Of a stretch of 64,000 nt of DNA, positions 23,780 to 36,329 are shown piece by piece (position 1 is the stretch's first letter; each line of letters starts with the position of its first letter). The position numbers and the translations under genes are program-made. The notes beneath the pieces are model-generated. The model saw only the letters and a list, made by a program, of their open reading frames with translations. It was not told the origin of the DNA and ran no database searches. Location: contig CM077676.1 of the NCBI GenBank assembly GCA_039707655.1, positions 80,585,395 to 80,649,394 on the forward strand. The letters run 5' to 3'. This DNA comes from Elymus sibiricus (lineage: Eukaryota; Streptophyta; Magnoliopsida; Poales; Poaceae).

Positions 23780-23782
23780 TGG
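23780..23782. other. Tandem duplication junction
   Basis: Left of this point the sequence matches the Tekay LTR through ...gaatttattg; right of it the sequence matches the Athila-type LTR from tggacat. The two parents share only TG at the joint, a 2-bp microhomology. Comparison partners are 49883 (LTR continues) and 2451/28570 (Athila LTR continues leftwards). Confidence 0.9.
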
Positions 23783-25118
23783 ACATAAGAGACACTAGAA
23801 GCTTCGGGAGAGGGCCAGAAGACAGAGGAGGTGGCCACGAGCCACCAGGGCGCGCCCTAGGGGGGTGGCGTACCCTGGTGCCTCATGGGCCCACCTCTGC
23901 TCCGTTTGACCTAATTCTACCTCTATAAATTCTCTAAAATCGGGAAACCAACAGAGGAGTCCACGAAATACTTTTTCCGCCACCGCAAGTTCTTGTTCTC
24001 GAGAGATCCCATCTGGAGGTCTTTTCCGGCACTCTGCCGGAGGGGGATTCGATCACAGAGGGGCTCTACATCAACCTTGCTGCCCTTCCGATGATGCGTG
24101 AGTAGTTTATCACAGACCTTCGGGTCCATAGTTAGTAGCTAGATGGCTTCTTCTCTCTTGTTGATCTTCAATACAATGTTCTCCTCGATGTTCTTGGAGT
24201 TCTATCCGATGTAATCACTTTTTGCGGTGTGTTTGTTGGGATTCGATGAATTGTGAGTTTATGATCAGATTATCCATGAATATTATTTGAGTTTTATCTG
24301 AACTTTGTTATGCATGATTGTTATAGCTTTGTATTTCTCTCCGATCTATTGATTTGGTTGGGCCAACTAGATTGATTTATCTTGCAATGGGAGAGGTGCT
24401 TTGTAATGGGTTCGATCTTGCGGTGCTCAATCCTAGTGACACAAAGGGACATGACATGTATGTATCATTGATATTAAGGGTAAAAATATGGGGTTTATTC
24501 ATGCGTGAGTTTACTTTGTCTACATCATGTCATCTTGCTTAAGGCATTACTCCGTTCTTTATGAACTTAATACACTAGATGCATGCTGGATAGCGGTCAA
24601 TGTGTGGAGTAATAGTAGTAGATGCAGAATCATTTTGGTCTACTTGTCTCAGACATGATGCCTATATACATGATCATTGCCTTGGATATTGTCATGATTA
24701 CTTGCTTTTCTATCAATTGCCCAACAGTAATTTGTTCACCCACCGTATGCTATTTTCAAGAGAGAAGCCTCTAGTGAAAACTATGGCCCCCGGGTCTACC
24801 TTTATCATATATTAAAAATCCTAAAATTACCTTGCTGCAATTTTACTTTATTTATTTTATTTTGTATTTTTGTTCGATCTATCTATCTATCACCATACAA
24901 TTTAATCTTGCAATTAACCGCCAAGGGATTGACAACCCCTTGTTCGCGTTGGGTGCGAGGATTTGTTGTTTTGTGTGCAGGTACTGCTAATGAGTTGTTG
25001 CGTGATTCTCCTACTGGATTGATAACCTTGGTTTCATAACTGAGGGAAATACTTATCTCTACTGTACTGCATCATCCCCTCCTCTTCGGGGAAATCCCAA
25101 CGCAGCTCACAAGTAGCA
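23782..25118 (+). mobile_element. Athila-type 5' LTR, left-truncated, unit 2
   Basis: This aligns with 2453-3032 and 28572-29150 and then continues with the LTR part missing from those copies. It ends ...CTCACAAGTAGCA at 25118, directly before the primer site. The first 228 bp of the LTR are absent because the duplication junction falls inside it. The tail 24911-25118 matches 51880-52088. A TATA-like TCTATAAAT is at 23922-23930. Confidence 0.9.
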
Positions 25119-25129
25119 GGAAGAGTTTC

Positions 25130-25146
25130 TGGCGCCGTTGCCGGGG
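25130..25146 (+). other. Athila-type primer binding site, unit 2
   Basis: TGGCGCCGTTGCCGGGG lies 12 bp after the LTR end. It is the sequence commonly found in Athila-type elements, complementary to a tRNA 3' end (usually given as Asp). Confidence 0.85.
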
Positions 25147-25317
25147 TGACATCATCAACATCTATCAAGTACCTACGCATAAACCTTCATCTTCTTGCAT
25201 TTATTTTATTTGCCTTTGCCTCTCGTTTTCATCTTCCCCACTTCTAAAAAGTTTTTACAAAAATACAAAAATATTTTTTTCGTTTTCCCTTTTGCTTGAT
25301 TTGCTTACTTTGTCATC

Positions 25318-25881
25318 ATGACTAGCGTAACTATCCCTCCTTTGCCACCAGATTTTGAAGTGCTCTACTTCAAACAGAAACAAGGAGAAAATCTTAAAGA
25401 TGCTTGGTATAGGTTAATGGAATCCTACCGCGTTTGCTCTATAAAAGGGGATTTAAAAATTTTGCTTCGCAATTTCTATATAGGGTTAACCATGCATCAT
25501 AGACAACTTTTGGACTTTGCCGCAAAAGGTAATTTTATTGAAAGTGAGGTCAATACTGCCTATGAAATAATAGAGGGTATATTGGGGATTCAACCACCAC
25601 AAAAGGGTTTTGCTTTTACTCAAGAGGGGGCTCAAATATTAGACAAATTGGGTGACATGCAGAAAAATTTGGTTGAGTTGCAAAAGTCTAACGAACCTCT
25701 TAAAAATATTAGTGGAAACCTCAATCGCATGAACACTTTGATTACTCTATGCAATAAGCGATTGGATATTTTAGACCTTAAAATTGCCTCATTTCCTGAG
25801 AATAATGGGAAGCGTAAGGAGCCTCCCGGGTTTGAGAAAACCCCTATAAAGATTACTAAAACCAAGGATGACAACACTTGA
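25318..25881 (+). CDS. Short Gag-like protein of a Gag-only Athila-type element
   Basis: The ORF has 187 codons and its ATG at 25318 is about 170 bp after the primer site. Residues 18-90 (KQKQGENLKDAWYRLMESY, a Leu-rich run, then FYIGLTMHHRQLLDFAAKG) match the second half of the plant retrotransposon Gag domain. Residues 100-190 are charged with heptad-like Leu spacing (ILDKLGDMQKNLVELQ), possibly coiled coil, and end in a Lys-rich tail. There is no zinc knuckle, protease or pol, and only non-coding DNA follows up to the 3' LTR. It resembles TR-GAG elements, which have LTRs and Gag only and need enzymes from a relative. It is intact here; the unit 1 copy lies outside the window. Confidence 0.75.
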   Translation: MTSVTIPPLPPDFEVLYFKQKQGENLKDAWYRLMESYRVCSIKGDLKILLRNFYIGLTMHHRQLLDFAAKGNFIESEVNTAYEIIEGILGIQPPQKGFAFTQEGAQILDKLGDMQKNLVELQKSNEPLKNISGNLNRMNTLITLCNKRLDILDLKIASFPENNGKRKEPPGFEKTPIKITKTKDDNT

Positions 25882-28343
25882 AACTATGCATTATGCCTAG
25901 CTAGGGGCATAAAACAATAGCGCTTGTTGGGAGGCAACCCAATGAATAAAATAAATTCTTGCTTTTTATTTCCGTTCTTGAGTGTTTACACAATTATGCT
26001 ACTGTTATGATTGTGTTTTTATGTTTTAATTAGTGTTTGTGCCAAGTAATGCCTTTGGGATGATTTGGAAGATAGTATAATTGATGCTGTTTGGAAAACA
26101 GAAAGTTTTGCGTCCAGTGCTGGAATTTTAATTCTGTACTGGAGCATCAGAAAAATCTGAAATTTTTACACAGTATTGGTATATGCCCGTTGTCCTAATT
26201 TTTCAGAATTTTTGGAGTTACATAAGTATAGCTTTTAAATAGATATTTACAGACTGTTCTGTTTTAGACAAATTCTGTTTTTGTTGCATAGTTTGCTTAT
26301 TTTGATGAATCTATGGATCGTATCGGGGGGTATGAGTCATGGAGAAATTGGAGTACAGTAGCATTATGCCAATATTAAATATGAATCAATTTACTACAGT
26401 ACTTAAAGTTAAAGATTTATTTGTTATACTAACGGATCTCACGAAGGTTTTGTTGAGTTTTGTGTGATTGAAGTTTTCACGTTTTGGGTGAGATCACGAT
26501 AGATGAAGGAATAAAGAGTGGCAAGAGCCTAAGCTTGGGGATGCCCAAGGCACCCCAAGGTAATATTCAAGGAATACTCAAGCGTCTAAGCTTGGGGATG
26601 CCCCGGAAGGCATCCCCTCTTTCTTCTACCAACTATCGGTAATTTTACTTGGACCTATATTTTTATTCGTCACATATTATGTGTTTTACTTGGAGCGTCG
26701 TGTATTATATGAGTCTTTGCTTTGTTTTCTTTTTAGTTTGTCAAAATCATCTTTGCTGGACACACCTATTTGAGAGAGCCACACGTTTATCATGATTTAT
26801 TAGAATACTCTATGTGCTTCACTTAAATCTTTTGAGCTAGGCAGTTGCTCTAGTGCTTCACTTAAATCTTTTTGAGCATGGCGGTGGCTATATTTTGAAG
26901 AAATATTTGAACTCTCATGCTTCACTTATATTATTTTGAGAGTTTATAAAGATTAAATTTTGAAGAAATATTTGCACTCTCATGCTTCACTTATATCTTT
27001 TTGAGAGTTGACAATAGTAATGGTAATTTGCACAAGATATGAATTTGGTCCCAAAGTGATGAATATTCAAGAGGGATATAATAAAAACTTTCATGAAAGA
27101 TCATTGGATATGATAAGTTTGATTCCTTGCAATAGTTTTGCGATATGGAGATGATAATATGTGAGTCATGTTAGTGAGTAATTGTGATTTAGTAAGAATA
27201 TTGGTGTTAAGGTTTGTGATTCCCTATGCATGCACATAAAGTCAATAGTTATGCAATGAGATTATATCCTACTTATGGTGCATTATTCGGTGTTAGTTAT
27301 GTTCAATGCATGTTTATGACCGTTTTCGCTTTTTGGTTGGTTGCTTCTCAATCTATTTGCTAGCCTTCATATTGTACTAAGCGGGAATACTGCTTGTGCA
27401 TCCAACTCCTTAAACCCAAGTTATGCCAAATGAGTCCACCATACCTACCTATATGCGGTATTTCGTTGCCGTTCCAAGTAAATTTGCATGTGCCAACTCT
27501 AATTTTCAAAATAATTTTCCGTTTTGTGTGCCCGTACCGCTCATGAAACAGCAAGGGGTGGCCAATATTTTCCATGCTAGGTGTGTTATTCTCACAATGA
27601 GTGTTTATTCACTTGTCATTGCACGAGAGAGTGGTAGGTAATAGGGATGCCCAGTCCCGAAATGAAAAAAATTTAATATGTTGATAATAATAAATTCCTT
27701 GGAAAGTGTTGGTATGGAGGGCACCCGTGGATATGGCTAGCCATGGATTGTGAAAGAATGGTGGAAAGGAAATAAACTTTATTTTTTGTTTGGGAACTGC
27801 CTATAATGTGTCTAGCATGGAAGATATTGGGAATTCTCGGTCGTTTTCGTTGACAGGAAAAGCATGCTCTCAAAATAATTTTATCTCTCTAATTTAAGCT
27901 TTGAGCTCTTGCACCTCTGCAAATCCATGCTTCCCTCTGCGAAGGGCCTATCTATTTACTTTTATGCAATTTTTATTTTTACTTTGAGTTTCCATCTTCT
28001 CTTATAAAGCACCAACAATAGAGCACTATTGTCATACTTGTGCATTGTGTGTAGCTAATGTTGAGTGTGTTTCATGAATGGATCAATGATTGAGCATAAT
28101 GGGCTAGGGATAGCTTTCTTTAGCGTTGATATTTTGAAAGGCATGGTTGCTTGTTAGTATGCTTGAGTATTTATGTCTTCATGTCAAACTATAGACTATT
28201 GCTTTGAATCATTCAAGTCCAAATGTCCATGCTATAAATGAAAAGAGTATATGATGAATATGATAGGTAGCATTTCACATCAAAAATTCTGTTTTTATCA
28301 TTCACCTACTCGAGAACGAGCAGGAATTAAGCTTGGGGATGCT
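25882..28343 (+). mobile_element. Athila-type non-coding interior, unit 2
   Basis: This stretch of 2.46 kb runs between the Gag stop and the 3' LTR. It starts with the cctagctaggggca and gttgggaggcaaccc segments typical of this group. From 26120 it is the counterpart of 1-2224. I found no gene in it. The hairpin cluster is at about 26809-27009 and the purine tract ends at 28343. Confidence 0.8.
26809..27009. repeat. Four imperfect hairpin repeats in the Athila-type interior, unit 2
   Basis: This is the copy of the cluster at 690-890, with the TGCTTCACTTA cores and ACTCTCA/TGAGAGT stems preserved. Confidence 0.7.
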
Positions 28344-29150
28344 TGATACGTCTCCAACGTATCTATAATCTTTTATTGTTCCATGCTATTATAGTATCAA
28401 TCTTGGATGTTTTATATACATTTACAAGCAATTATATATCATTTTTTGGGACTAACCTATTAACTTAGTGCCCAGTGCCAGTTGCTGTTTTTTGCCTGTT
28501 TTTGGTTTTCCAGAATATCAGTACCAAACGAATTCCAAATGCCACGAAACTTCGTGGAGATTTTTTTTCTGGACATTAGAGCCACTAGAAGCTTCGAGAG
28601 AGGGCCAGAAGACAGAGGAGGTGGCCACGAGCCACCAGGGTGCGCCCCAGGGGGGGTGGTGCGCCCTGGTGCCTCGTGGGCCCACCTCTGCTCTGTTTGA
28701 CCTAATTCCACCTCTATAAATTCTCAAAAATTGGGAAACCAACAGAGGAGTCCACGAAATACTTTTTCCGCCGCCGCAAGTTCCTGTTCTCGAGAGATCC
28801 CATCTGGAGGCCTTTTCCGGCACTCTGCCGGAGGGGGATTCGATCATGGAGGGGCTCTACATCAACCTTGATACCCTTCCGATGATGCGTGAGTAGTTTA
28901 CCACAGGCCTTCGGGTCCATAGTTAGTATTTAGATGGCTTCTTCTCTCTTTTTGATCTTCAATACAATGTTCTCCTCGATGTTATTGGAGTTCTATCCGA
29001 TGTAATCACGTTTTGCGGTGTGTTTGTTGGGATCCGATGAATTGTGAGGTACTATCAGATTATCCATGAATATTATTTGAGTTTTCTCTAAACTCTTTTA
29101 TGCATGATTGTTATAGCTTCGTATTTCTCTCTGATCTATTGATTTGGTTT
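28344..29150 (+). mobile_element. Athila-type 3' LTR, truncated, unit 2
   Basis: It begins TGATACGTCTCC and is the counterpart of 2225-3032. It stops at the same fusion with Tekay gag, so the fusion predates the duplication. The missing LTR tail is at 51880-52088. The TATA-like TCTATAAAT is at 28713-28721. Confidence 0.9.
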
Positions 29151-32100
29151 GGCCTTCGAGATGGAGTCTGCAAATGTCGCCCCTGACAACCTTGTCACTT
29201 TCGCATCCTACTTCTTGAAGGGTGCCGCTACTGAATGGTGGTCCACCCACAGGCGTTCACTACCTGAGGGGACAGTCATCACCTGGATCGAGTTTCAGGC
29301 TGCCTTCCGTGCTCGTTACATTCCTCAGGGAATCATGGACCAGAAGAAGACAGAGTTTCGTAACCTCACTCAGGGCAATAAGTCTGTCGAAGCTTATCAG
29401 CGGGAGTTTCTTAACCTGTCCCGCTATGCTGAAGAGGACATTCCAACTGATGCTTGTAGGCAGGAGAAATTCCGTAGTGGACTCCACCCAGACCTCAAGC
29501 TTGCACTTGCTGCTCAAGACTTCACCGACTTTGCCACCCTCGTGAACAAGGCTATTCTGGTGGAGACCGCTCAGATGGAGCACAAGGAGTCACAGAAGCG
29601 CCACCGTGATATTGGCTCATCTTCGAGCTCAGGACAAAGGCGTAAGATCCGGATTCCCAACAGCATGTACCGTCCAACTGCCCATGCGCCAAGGCCCTCC
29701 TATGCTGCACCTCATCTGCCTCCTCCACCACCGAGGCAGCCGAGAGTTCAAGCTGCTCCACCACGTGCTGCTCCTCTTCGTCCTGAAGATGGTCTGTGTT
29801 TCAAGTGTCGCAAACCAGGTCACCATGCCAAGGATTACCGTCAGAATCAGAACCAGTTGGCACTTCCTGCTAATGGCCGTGGCAATGGTCGTGGCAACAA
29901 CCAGACCCGCAACTATAATACTGGGTCTTCTGCTTATGGTCGTGGACATGCTTGCAACATTGACATTGAAGAAGTTCAGGATCAACCTGCTACTGTGATG
30001 GGTACCCTTCTCGTTAACTCAGTACCCACTTCTGTTTTATTTGATTCAGGAGCATCACATTCATTCATCTCTGGAAAATTTGCATTCATGCATGGCATTC
30101 ATTATGAAAAGATGCATACTCCACTAGTCGTTAGTACTCCCGGAGCCCATTGTCATGCTGACATGATGGCACATAATGTCACCGTCGAAATTGGAGGATT
30201 GGAATTCCTTGCCTCCCCCATTGTTCTGAAGTCGTCCACCATAGATCTCATTCTGGGAATGGATTGGTTGAAAGCTCACATTGCGTCGATCAATTGTGCC
30301 ACCAAAGCCGTTCAACTTCTTCATCCCTCCGATGAGATAGTGAACTACACCGCCCGAATTACCCGGAATGCCGAAGCTCAGATATATGCTCTGAATGTTT
30401 TGAACGCCTCACCTCTTGAGGGAATTGAGAATGTTCCAGTCGTTCGCGATTTTCCGGACGTCTTTCCAGAAGAACTTCCAGGAATACCCCCGGCTAGAGC
30501 TGTCGAGTTCGTCATCGACTTGAAACCTGGCACTACCCCTATTGCGAAGCATCCCTATAAGATGCCTCCGCATGAACTTCTGGAGCTTAAGGAAGAAATT
30601 GACAAGTCGCTTAAAAAGGGTTTCATCCGTCCCAGTTCCTCTGCCTGGGGAGCACCTTCTCTCTTTGTTAAGAAGAAGGATGGAACTAACCGATTGGTCC
30701 AGGACTATCGGCCTATTAACCAAGCAACAATCCAGAACAAATATCCACTTCCCTGGATCAACGATCTTTATGATCAGGTTGCTGGATCCTCTGTGTTATC
30801 TAAACTCGACTTAAGGTTGGGTTATCATCAGATCCGAGTTCGTAAGGAGGATATTCCGAAAACCGCTTTCGTTACTCGTTATGGATCTTACGAGTACACC
30901 GTTATGTTCTTCGGATTAACCAATGCTCCAGCAACCTTCTCTCGATTAATGAATTATATCTTCATGGATTACCTCGACAAATTCATTGTGGTTTATTTGG
31001 ATGATATTCTTATATTTTCCAAGAACGAAGAAGAACACGCCTTACATCTTCGACTTGTATTGGAGAAACTTCGAGAACATCAACTATATGCCAAATTCTC
31101 CAAGTGTGAATTCTGGTTATCTGAGGTGACTTATCTTGGCCACGTGATTTCTAAAGATGGCATCGCTGTTAACCCAGAACGAGTTCATGCTATTCTTGAC
31201 TGGACTCCCCCGAAGAATGTCAAGCAAGTCAGGAGTTTTCTCGGTCTCGCTAGCTATTGCCGCCGATTCGTCGAGAACTTCTCCAAGATTGCTAAGCCGT
31301 TGACTGATCTGCTCCACAAAGGTGTTAAATTTGAGTGGACAGAAAAGTGCCAGGAAAGCTTTCAGACACTTAAAGATAAGTTGACATCTGCCCCAGTGCT
31401 AGCACCCCCAGATTCCCAAAAGGACTTTGTGATATATTGCGACACATCCCGTCAAGGATTAGGCTGTGTCCTAATGCAAGAGCGCAAAGTAATTGCTTAT
31501 GGCTCTCGCCAATTGTGTCCTCATGAGGAAAATTATCCAGTACATGATCTCGAGCTTGCTGCAGTTATTTATGCCTTGAAGCTATGGCGACATTACCTTC
31601 TCGGTAATCGTTGCGAGATATACACGGACCACCAGAGTTTGAAGTATCTGTACACCCAACCAGATCTGAACCTTCGTCAACAGAGATGGCTCGAGACAAT
31701 AGCCGATTATGACATGAATATTTCTTATACCCCTGGCAAGGCTAATGTAATGGCCGATGCCTTGAGTCGCAAGGCTTATTGCAACAACCTCATGGTTCAG
31801 GAAGCGCAACCTAGGCTTTATGAAGAACTTCGCAAGTTGAACCTTCACATTGTTCCACAGGGTCATCTCAATACCCTGGTTGTTGAATCAGAGCTCGATG
31901 ACCTCATCAAGCATATACAGAAGGCTGACTCTGAGGTCGAGAAAATTAAGCGAGATATCAAAAGGGGAAAGCCCTTATTCTTCACCATTGCTACTGATGG
32001 CGCCTTGTACTTCAAAAACCGCTTAGTGGTTCCTAGAACGGGACACCTGAATCTGACCCCGCGCGTCATGAAAGAAGCTCATGATACGCCTCTTTCAATT

Positions 32101-32571
32101 CACCCTGGTAGTACCAAGATGTACCAAGACATCCGACAGAGATATTTGTGGCCTGATATGAAGCGAGATATTGCTCAGTATGTCGCTGAGTGTGACGTTT
32201 GCCGTCGCATCAAAGCAGAACATCAAAGGCCTGCTGGACTTCTGCAACCACTTGATATTCTTGAATGGAAATGGGACAAAGTTGAAATGGAGTTCATTAC
32301 TGGTTTTCCCAGATCGCAAAAGGGTCATGATGCTATCTTCGTCGTCATTGACCGATTCTCAAAGGTTGCTCACTTTCTGCCAGTCAAGGAGACAATCACT
32401 GCTAGTCAGTTAGCAGACTTGTATGTTTCCAGAATCGTGTCACTCCACGGTATTCCGTTGGAAATCAGCTCAGATCGTGGCAGCCTCTTTACCTCAAGAT
32501 TTTGGAACAGTTTCCAGGAAGCTATGGGAACTCATCTGTCCTTCAGCATCGCTTTTCACCCCCAGTCCTAG
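29149..32571 (+). pseudogene. Tekay Gag-Pol, first part, unit 2
   Basis: The 1140-codon frame has the same domains and lesions as unit 1: zinc-knuckle Cys-to-Tyr at 230, Glu in place of the first integrase Asp, and TAG at 32569-32571. Six residues differ from unit 1: R65Q, R189H, S587F, P740T, Y773C and N839D. S587F falls in the conserved RT segment before TNAP and would be expected to harm the enzyme. The true N-terminus is deleted; the first ATG is at 29161. Confidence 0.93.
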
Positions 32572-34854
32572 GGACAGGTGGAACGAGTCAATCAAGTGCT
32601 TGAAGATATGCTTCGAGCTTGTGTCATCTCATTCGGTAAGAAATGCACTACAAGAATCTTGTTAATCCATGACGGATTCAATCTGTCACGGAACAGTGGG
32701 AAACCGTCATGGAGGGAGGCCTGTGACGGACTTAGAATCCGTCATGTATATCGTGTCATAATTTGACAACTGTACCATCATGACGGTTCCTGACCGTCAC
32801 CGATTAGTGCCCAGGCCCGCCCCAGGCCCGGGCCTCTGTGACAGACTAATCCGTCAGGGGTTGACATGATGTGGTAGCAACATGGTCCTGACATGGCATC
32901 TATGTGGCGCCAGCATGGGTCTGACGTGGCATCTACTTGGCGCCAACATGGTATCTACGTGGCGCCAGCGTGGCCTTCAGCCCAATAATGTTTTGGCCCA
33001 CTTATTTCTGTCTAGCCCGGCCCAATAAGGCCCAACAGGAAAATCTAGGCTTATGATATTCACCCAATTAAAAAACAATCCATTCATCCATCAGCCCAGC
33101 TAGCACAACAAACTTACACAGCTCAATTATTTTGATGTACCAAGCCCATAATTTGGCCCATCCATTACCCTTTCTAAAAAATATATTTCGTCCATTACAA
33201 CAAGAATCCTAGATGACATCACTAAAGCCACATTGGGAACATTTACAAACGTATATAGAGATACAAGTTCATCCAGGAGTACAACAAGTATGTATTGGCC
33301 TTTTGTGAAGAGCGAGGTGAGCCTCTCCACAAGTTCTTCCCTCACATCTGCAAGAATCATTCTTCCTGCAAACAACAATTAACAAAAACAATCAATTAAT
33401 TTGTTGAGGAAGGGAAAAAATATCAAGTGCACAGAATTCTTGTCTGTTTGGGTGGTGCCAAACCGCCAACAGAAACAATGTCAAAATTGCATAGTTGTAT
33501 TGTATTTTGGGTCTCTTTCATATGACCTGGAGTAAGCCCCTGAATATGTTGCCACTTATAAAACGAGATTTTCACTGCCCATTGCTATTGGTCCTATGAA
33601 TGTGAGAACCAATGCACTTGTTTGGCAAAAGAAGTGTGTAATCAGCAACCACCCTTATTTCAGAATACCATACCAAGGAAATAAATTAAACATGAACACT
33701 GACTTCATGTTTCATCTAATAATCCGACCAAGCATCATCACCACACCATAAGTTTACAAGTTAGAGTGTATATATGCGTCAAATCGATTTAAAGCAGCGG
33801 ACAGACCTCGTTGAAACGTGTACTGCCTAATCCCAAGGGCAACCGGCCCAAATCAGAGTTTGCTCAGTTGAGAAAAAATGAGGTTGCTCAACCATTCACC
33901 CCTCCCATCAAAATGTAAACAAACCAAACAAAGAGGCCATGAACAACTAGTGTGATAGACAGGAGCAGTAAATGTATCAAACGAGGCGGGGATGGAATTT
34001 TAAGTAGTAGAAGCAACAAGGTTACGAAACCGTACCTGATAAAACAAATTGAACCAAACAGTGCTGCATAATAATAAAAACTGAACATTCAAACGGGATG
34101 CTCCAGTTTCAGTCAGAGTTCAGCCAAATTGACACATACAAACTGAACAAAAACATGGTGCTTATTCATATGTATGTACAGATGCAAGTGATATCAGGTT
34201 TAGTCAGATTTCAATCATATGCACAAGCAAATTGAACATCCAAAGCTGTGTATTGAACCAAACTGAACCAATAAGTAGTGCACACTAATAAAAACTGAAC
34301 ATCCAGTTTCAGTCAAAGCTGTACAATTGCAAGTGTCAGCCAGATTTACATGAAGCTAATTATCTCTTACAAAAAAAAGTTTTGGCTGTAGAATCAGTGG
34401 CGTTGCATGGATGAAGATGCCTGCATATATGGTCATACATGTATGTAAAAGAAATGGACCCCTTTTACAGGAACATTCCGTGCTTGGTTACTAACTGAAC
34501 ATGCAGCTTCATACTTCACTACTGCTCATCTCTGAAACTGTGCGTGTGTGTATCTCTAAAACATTTTGTGCTTTGTTTGCTCCTACGTTCCAGAAAGTAC
34601 AGAGATTGTGCTGGTGCTTGAACCATACAGAGATGCCCCAGTTACAATTGTATCAAGCAATTTGTTTGAACCGACAAGTACTGCATACTAATGAAAATCG
34701 AACATCCAAACGTGATGCTTCGGTTTCAGTCAAGGTTCAACCAAATCGACACATATAAACTGAATCAAGACTTGATTTGTTTCATATATAGCTGCACAAT
34801 TGCAAGTATCATCCAGATTTGGGGTAGGGGGGGAGAAAGGGGAAGCTCACCATG

Positions 34855-35019
34855 CTAGGAGAGCAGGAGGACGCAGCCGTTGGTCCACGCGCTAGAGGAT
34901 AGGAGGCCTTGCTGCTTCACCTCCTCCGGCCAAGAGAGCTCGTCGGGGACGGCCGCGTCGAGGAGGACGACGTCCAGCACGCTGCCGGATGGGTGGAGAA
35001 TGGGGTTCAGGGGCATTGC
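34855..35019 (-). pseudogene. Unidentified exon-like fragment inside CACTA, unit 2
   Basis: This is the counterpart of 8737-8901. The frame from ATG (35014-35016) to TAG (34855-34857) is preserved, with one base difference near 34890. The product is unknown. Confidence 0.4.
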
Positions 35020-36208
35020 CTGCGCGTTAACAAACTTTAAGACAACCTAAAAAAAAATCAAATGTGTACAGCATGGCACATACCCCAGCAGCATGGGCCC
35101 GATGAGCTCATGTCTCATGTATGAACTATTCTTCAATTATTTCTAAATAATATATATTCTTTAATTAGTTTATCATTACATAGTGTTTTCCAATTACCAT
35201 GCTCACTAATGGAAAATTACAATTAATTGTAGAAGCAAGTCGGCTCAGGTTTCTGTACGAACAACACCATGACCATGGTCTCTGAGCTACAATTATCCTA
35301 TGATATGAAATACTTCTTTTATAGGAAAAACATATAATCTTGATGGACTACATAGTGAATCTTGGGATTAATCCTTTTTATTAATTGATCATTTCTATTT
35401 TGTTAATATTTGTCGATGCTTGCAGCAACGAGCCATCACAATCACTTTTAGTTATTTTTATTTATTAGATTACTTCCTGGAAAAGTCATGTTAGTAAGAT
35501 AATGATTACATATTAATTACCATGCTCCAAGCTTTATTAAATATCATGGTAAATAGAAGAAAACAATTAACACACAACGAACATGCGCAATATTTTCCTC
35601 GTGGAAGATGGACAATTACGTGCCGCATAGCTGTGAGTCTTGGTCCTTTAACCAATCAATTGTTTAAAAACCTAGGGAGATACACTTGCAATGAGTTTGA
35701 GGACAGAATGTGATTTATTTGGTTCTTCTATATTTCACTCAAACAAATTAGGATAACAGTTTGATGGAATTGGCACATTGCTTTCATATTTCTTATCATG
35801 CACGAATTTTAAAATGGATCAGATACAGATACGCTGGTTCCATGAAGTATCCGTGCATTCTAGCACTGGGGATACTATTGTTATAGTTTGATAACCATGG
35901 TGCAGAAGTGCTGGAGCACACTTGGGTTCATGAGCCAACAGCAGGCAAAGTGATTTTCGTTACTCATAAGTAAATCTGGAAAAGAATTTGCAATGGTTTT
36001 CATCAGGTTATGGGATGGTAATTCACACTGAACATATATGTTAGATTAATGAATGAATTGGCATGCCCTGATGCTAAACAAAACAGGCTTCTCACAGAAC
36101 CGATTCATACTCCAATACCATGCACGTGTACTACCTGTAACAGAGCGTCTCGAAGTCCTAAACCATAATCATGGGAGAAGGAAAGGCAGAAAGCACAAAT
36201 ATACATAC

Positions 36209-36329
36209 CAACGGTGATGCCGCAGCCGCCGAAGAACTCGCCGTCGATGTAGAGCCGCGGGAGTGTGGCCCGGCTGGAGTACACCTTGAGCCTCTGATGG
36301 AGCGCCTCATTGGCAAGCACGTCGTGCAT
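36209..36329 (-). pseudogene. Captured monothiol glutaredoxin exon (GRXS14-like), unit 2
   Basis: This is the counterpart of 10092-10212. The YSSRATLPRLYIDGEFFGGC stretch is the same as in unit 1. One replacement, KEYSS to KVYSS, hits a residue conserved in the family, which fits neutral drift. Confidence 0.7.

Larger units (their letters stand above)
1..23781. repeat. Tandem duplication unit 1 (left end outside window)
   Basis: Positions 1-23781 match 26120-49883 base for base apart from scattered substitutions and a few indels. The offset changes from 26119 to 26118 near 2530 (one G in a G run), to 26117 near 8940 (one A in an A run), to 26101 near 12590 (a 16-bp deletion in unit 2) and to 26102 near 23550. 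Both units carry the same CACTA and Copia insertions with the same target duplications. Position 1 corresponds to base 2339 of unit 2, so about 2.3 kb of this unit lies upstream of the window. Confidence 0.97.
3033..23781 (+). mobile_element. Tekay-type chromovirus, unit 1 (5' deleted, 3' LTR truncated, two nested insertions)
   Basis: This is a Ty3/Gypsy element with domain order gag, protease, RT, RNase H, integrase and a C-terminal chromodomain-like region, followed by a purine tract and an LTR that starts TGTAACATCC. The 5' LTR, primer binding site and start of gag are missing; the gag begins mid-domain right after the Athila-type LTR. A CACTA transposon splits the integrase (6528-12253) and a Copia element splits the 3' LTR (13878-22601). 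The 3' LTR ends prematurely at 23781, the duplication junction. The unit 2 copy shows that the complete LTR ends in ...CGTCACA. Confidence 0.9.
12984..23781 (+). mobile_element. Tekay 3' LTR, unit 1 (split by Copia, truncated at the duplication junction)
   Basis: The LTR starts TGTAACATCCCCATG. Region 12984-13877 is its first 894 bp, including an AT-rich part and the start of a GC-rich block. The Copia element occupies 13878-22601. The LTR resumes at 22602 with the GTCGT duplication, the rest of the GC-rich block (to about 23100) and an AT-rich part. It ends abruptly at 23781 instead of running on as in unit 2. ORFs in the GC-rich block have no family motifs and are compositional. Confidence 0.9.
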
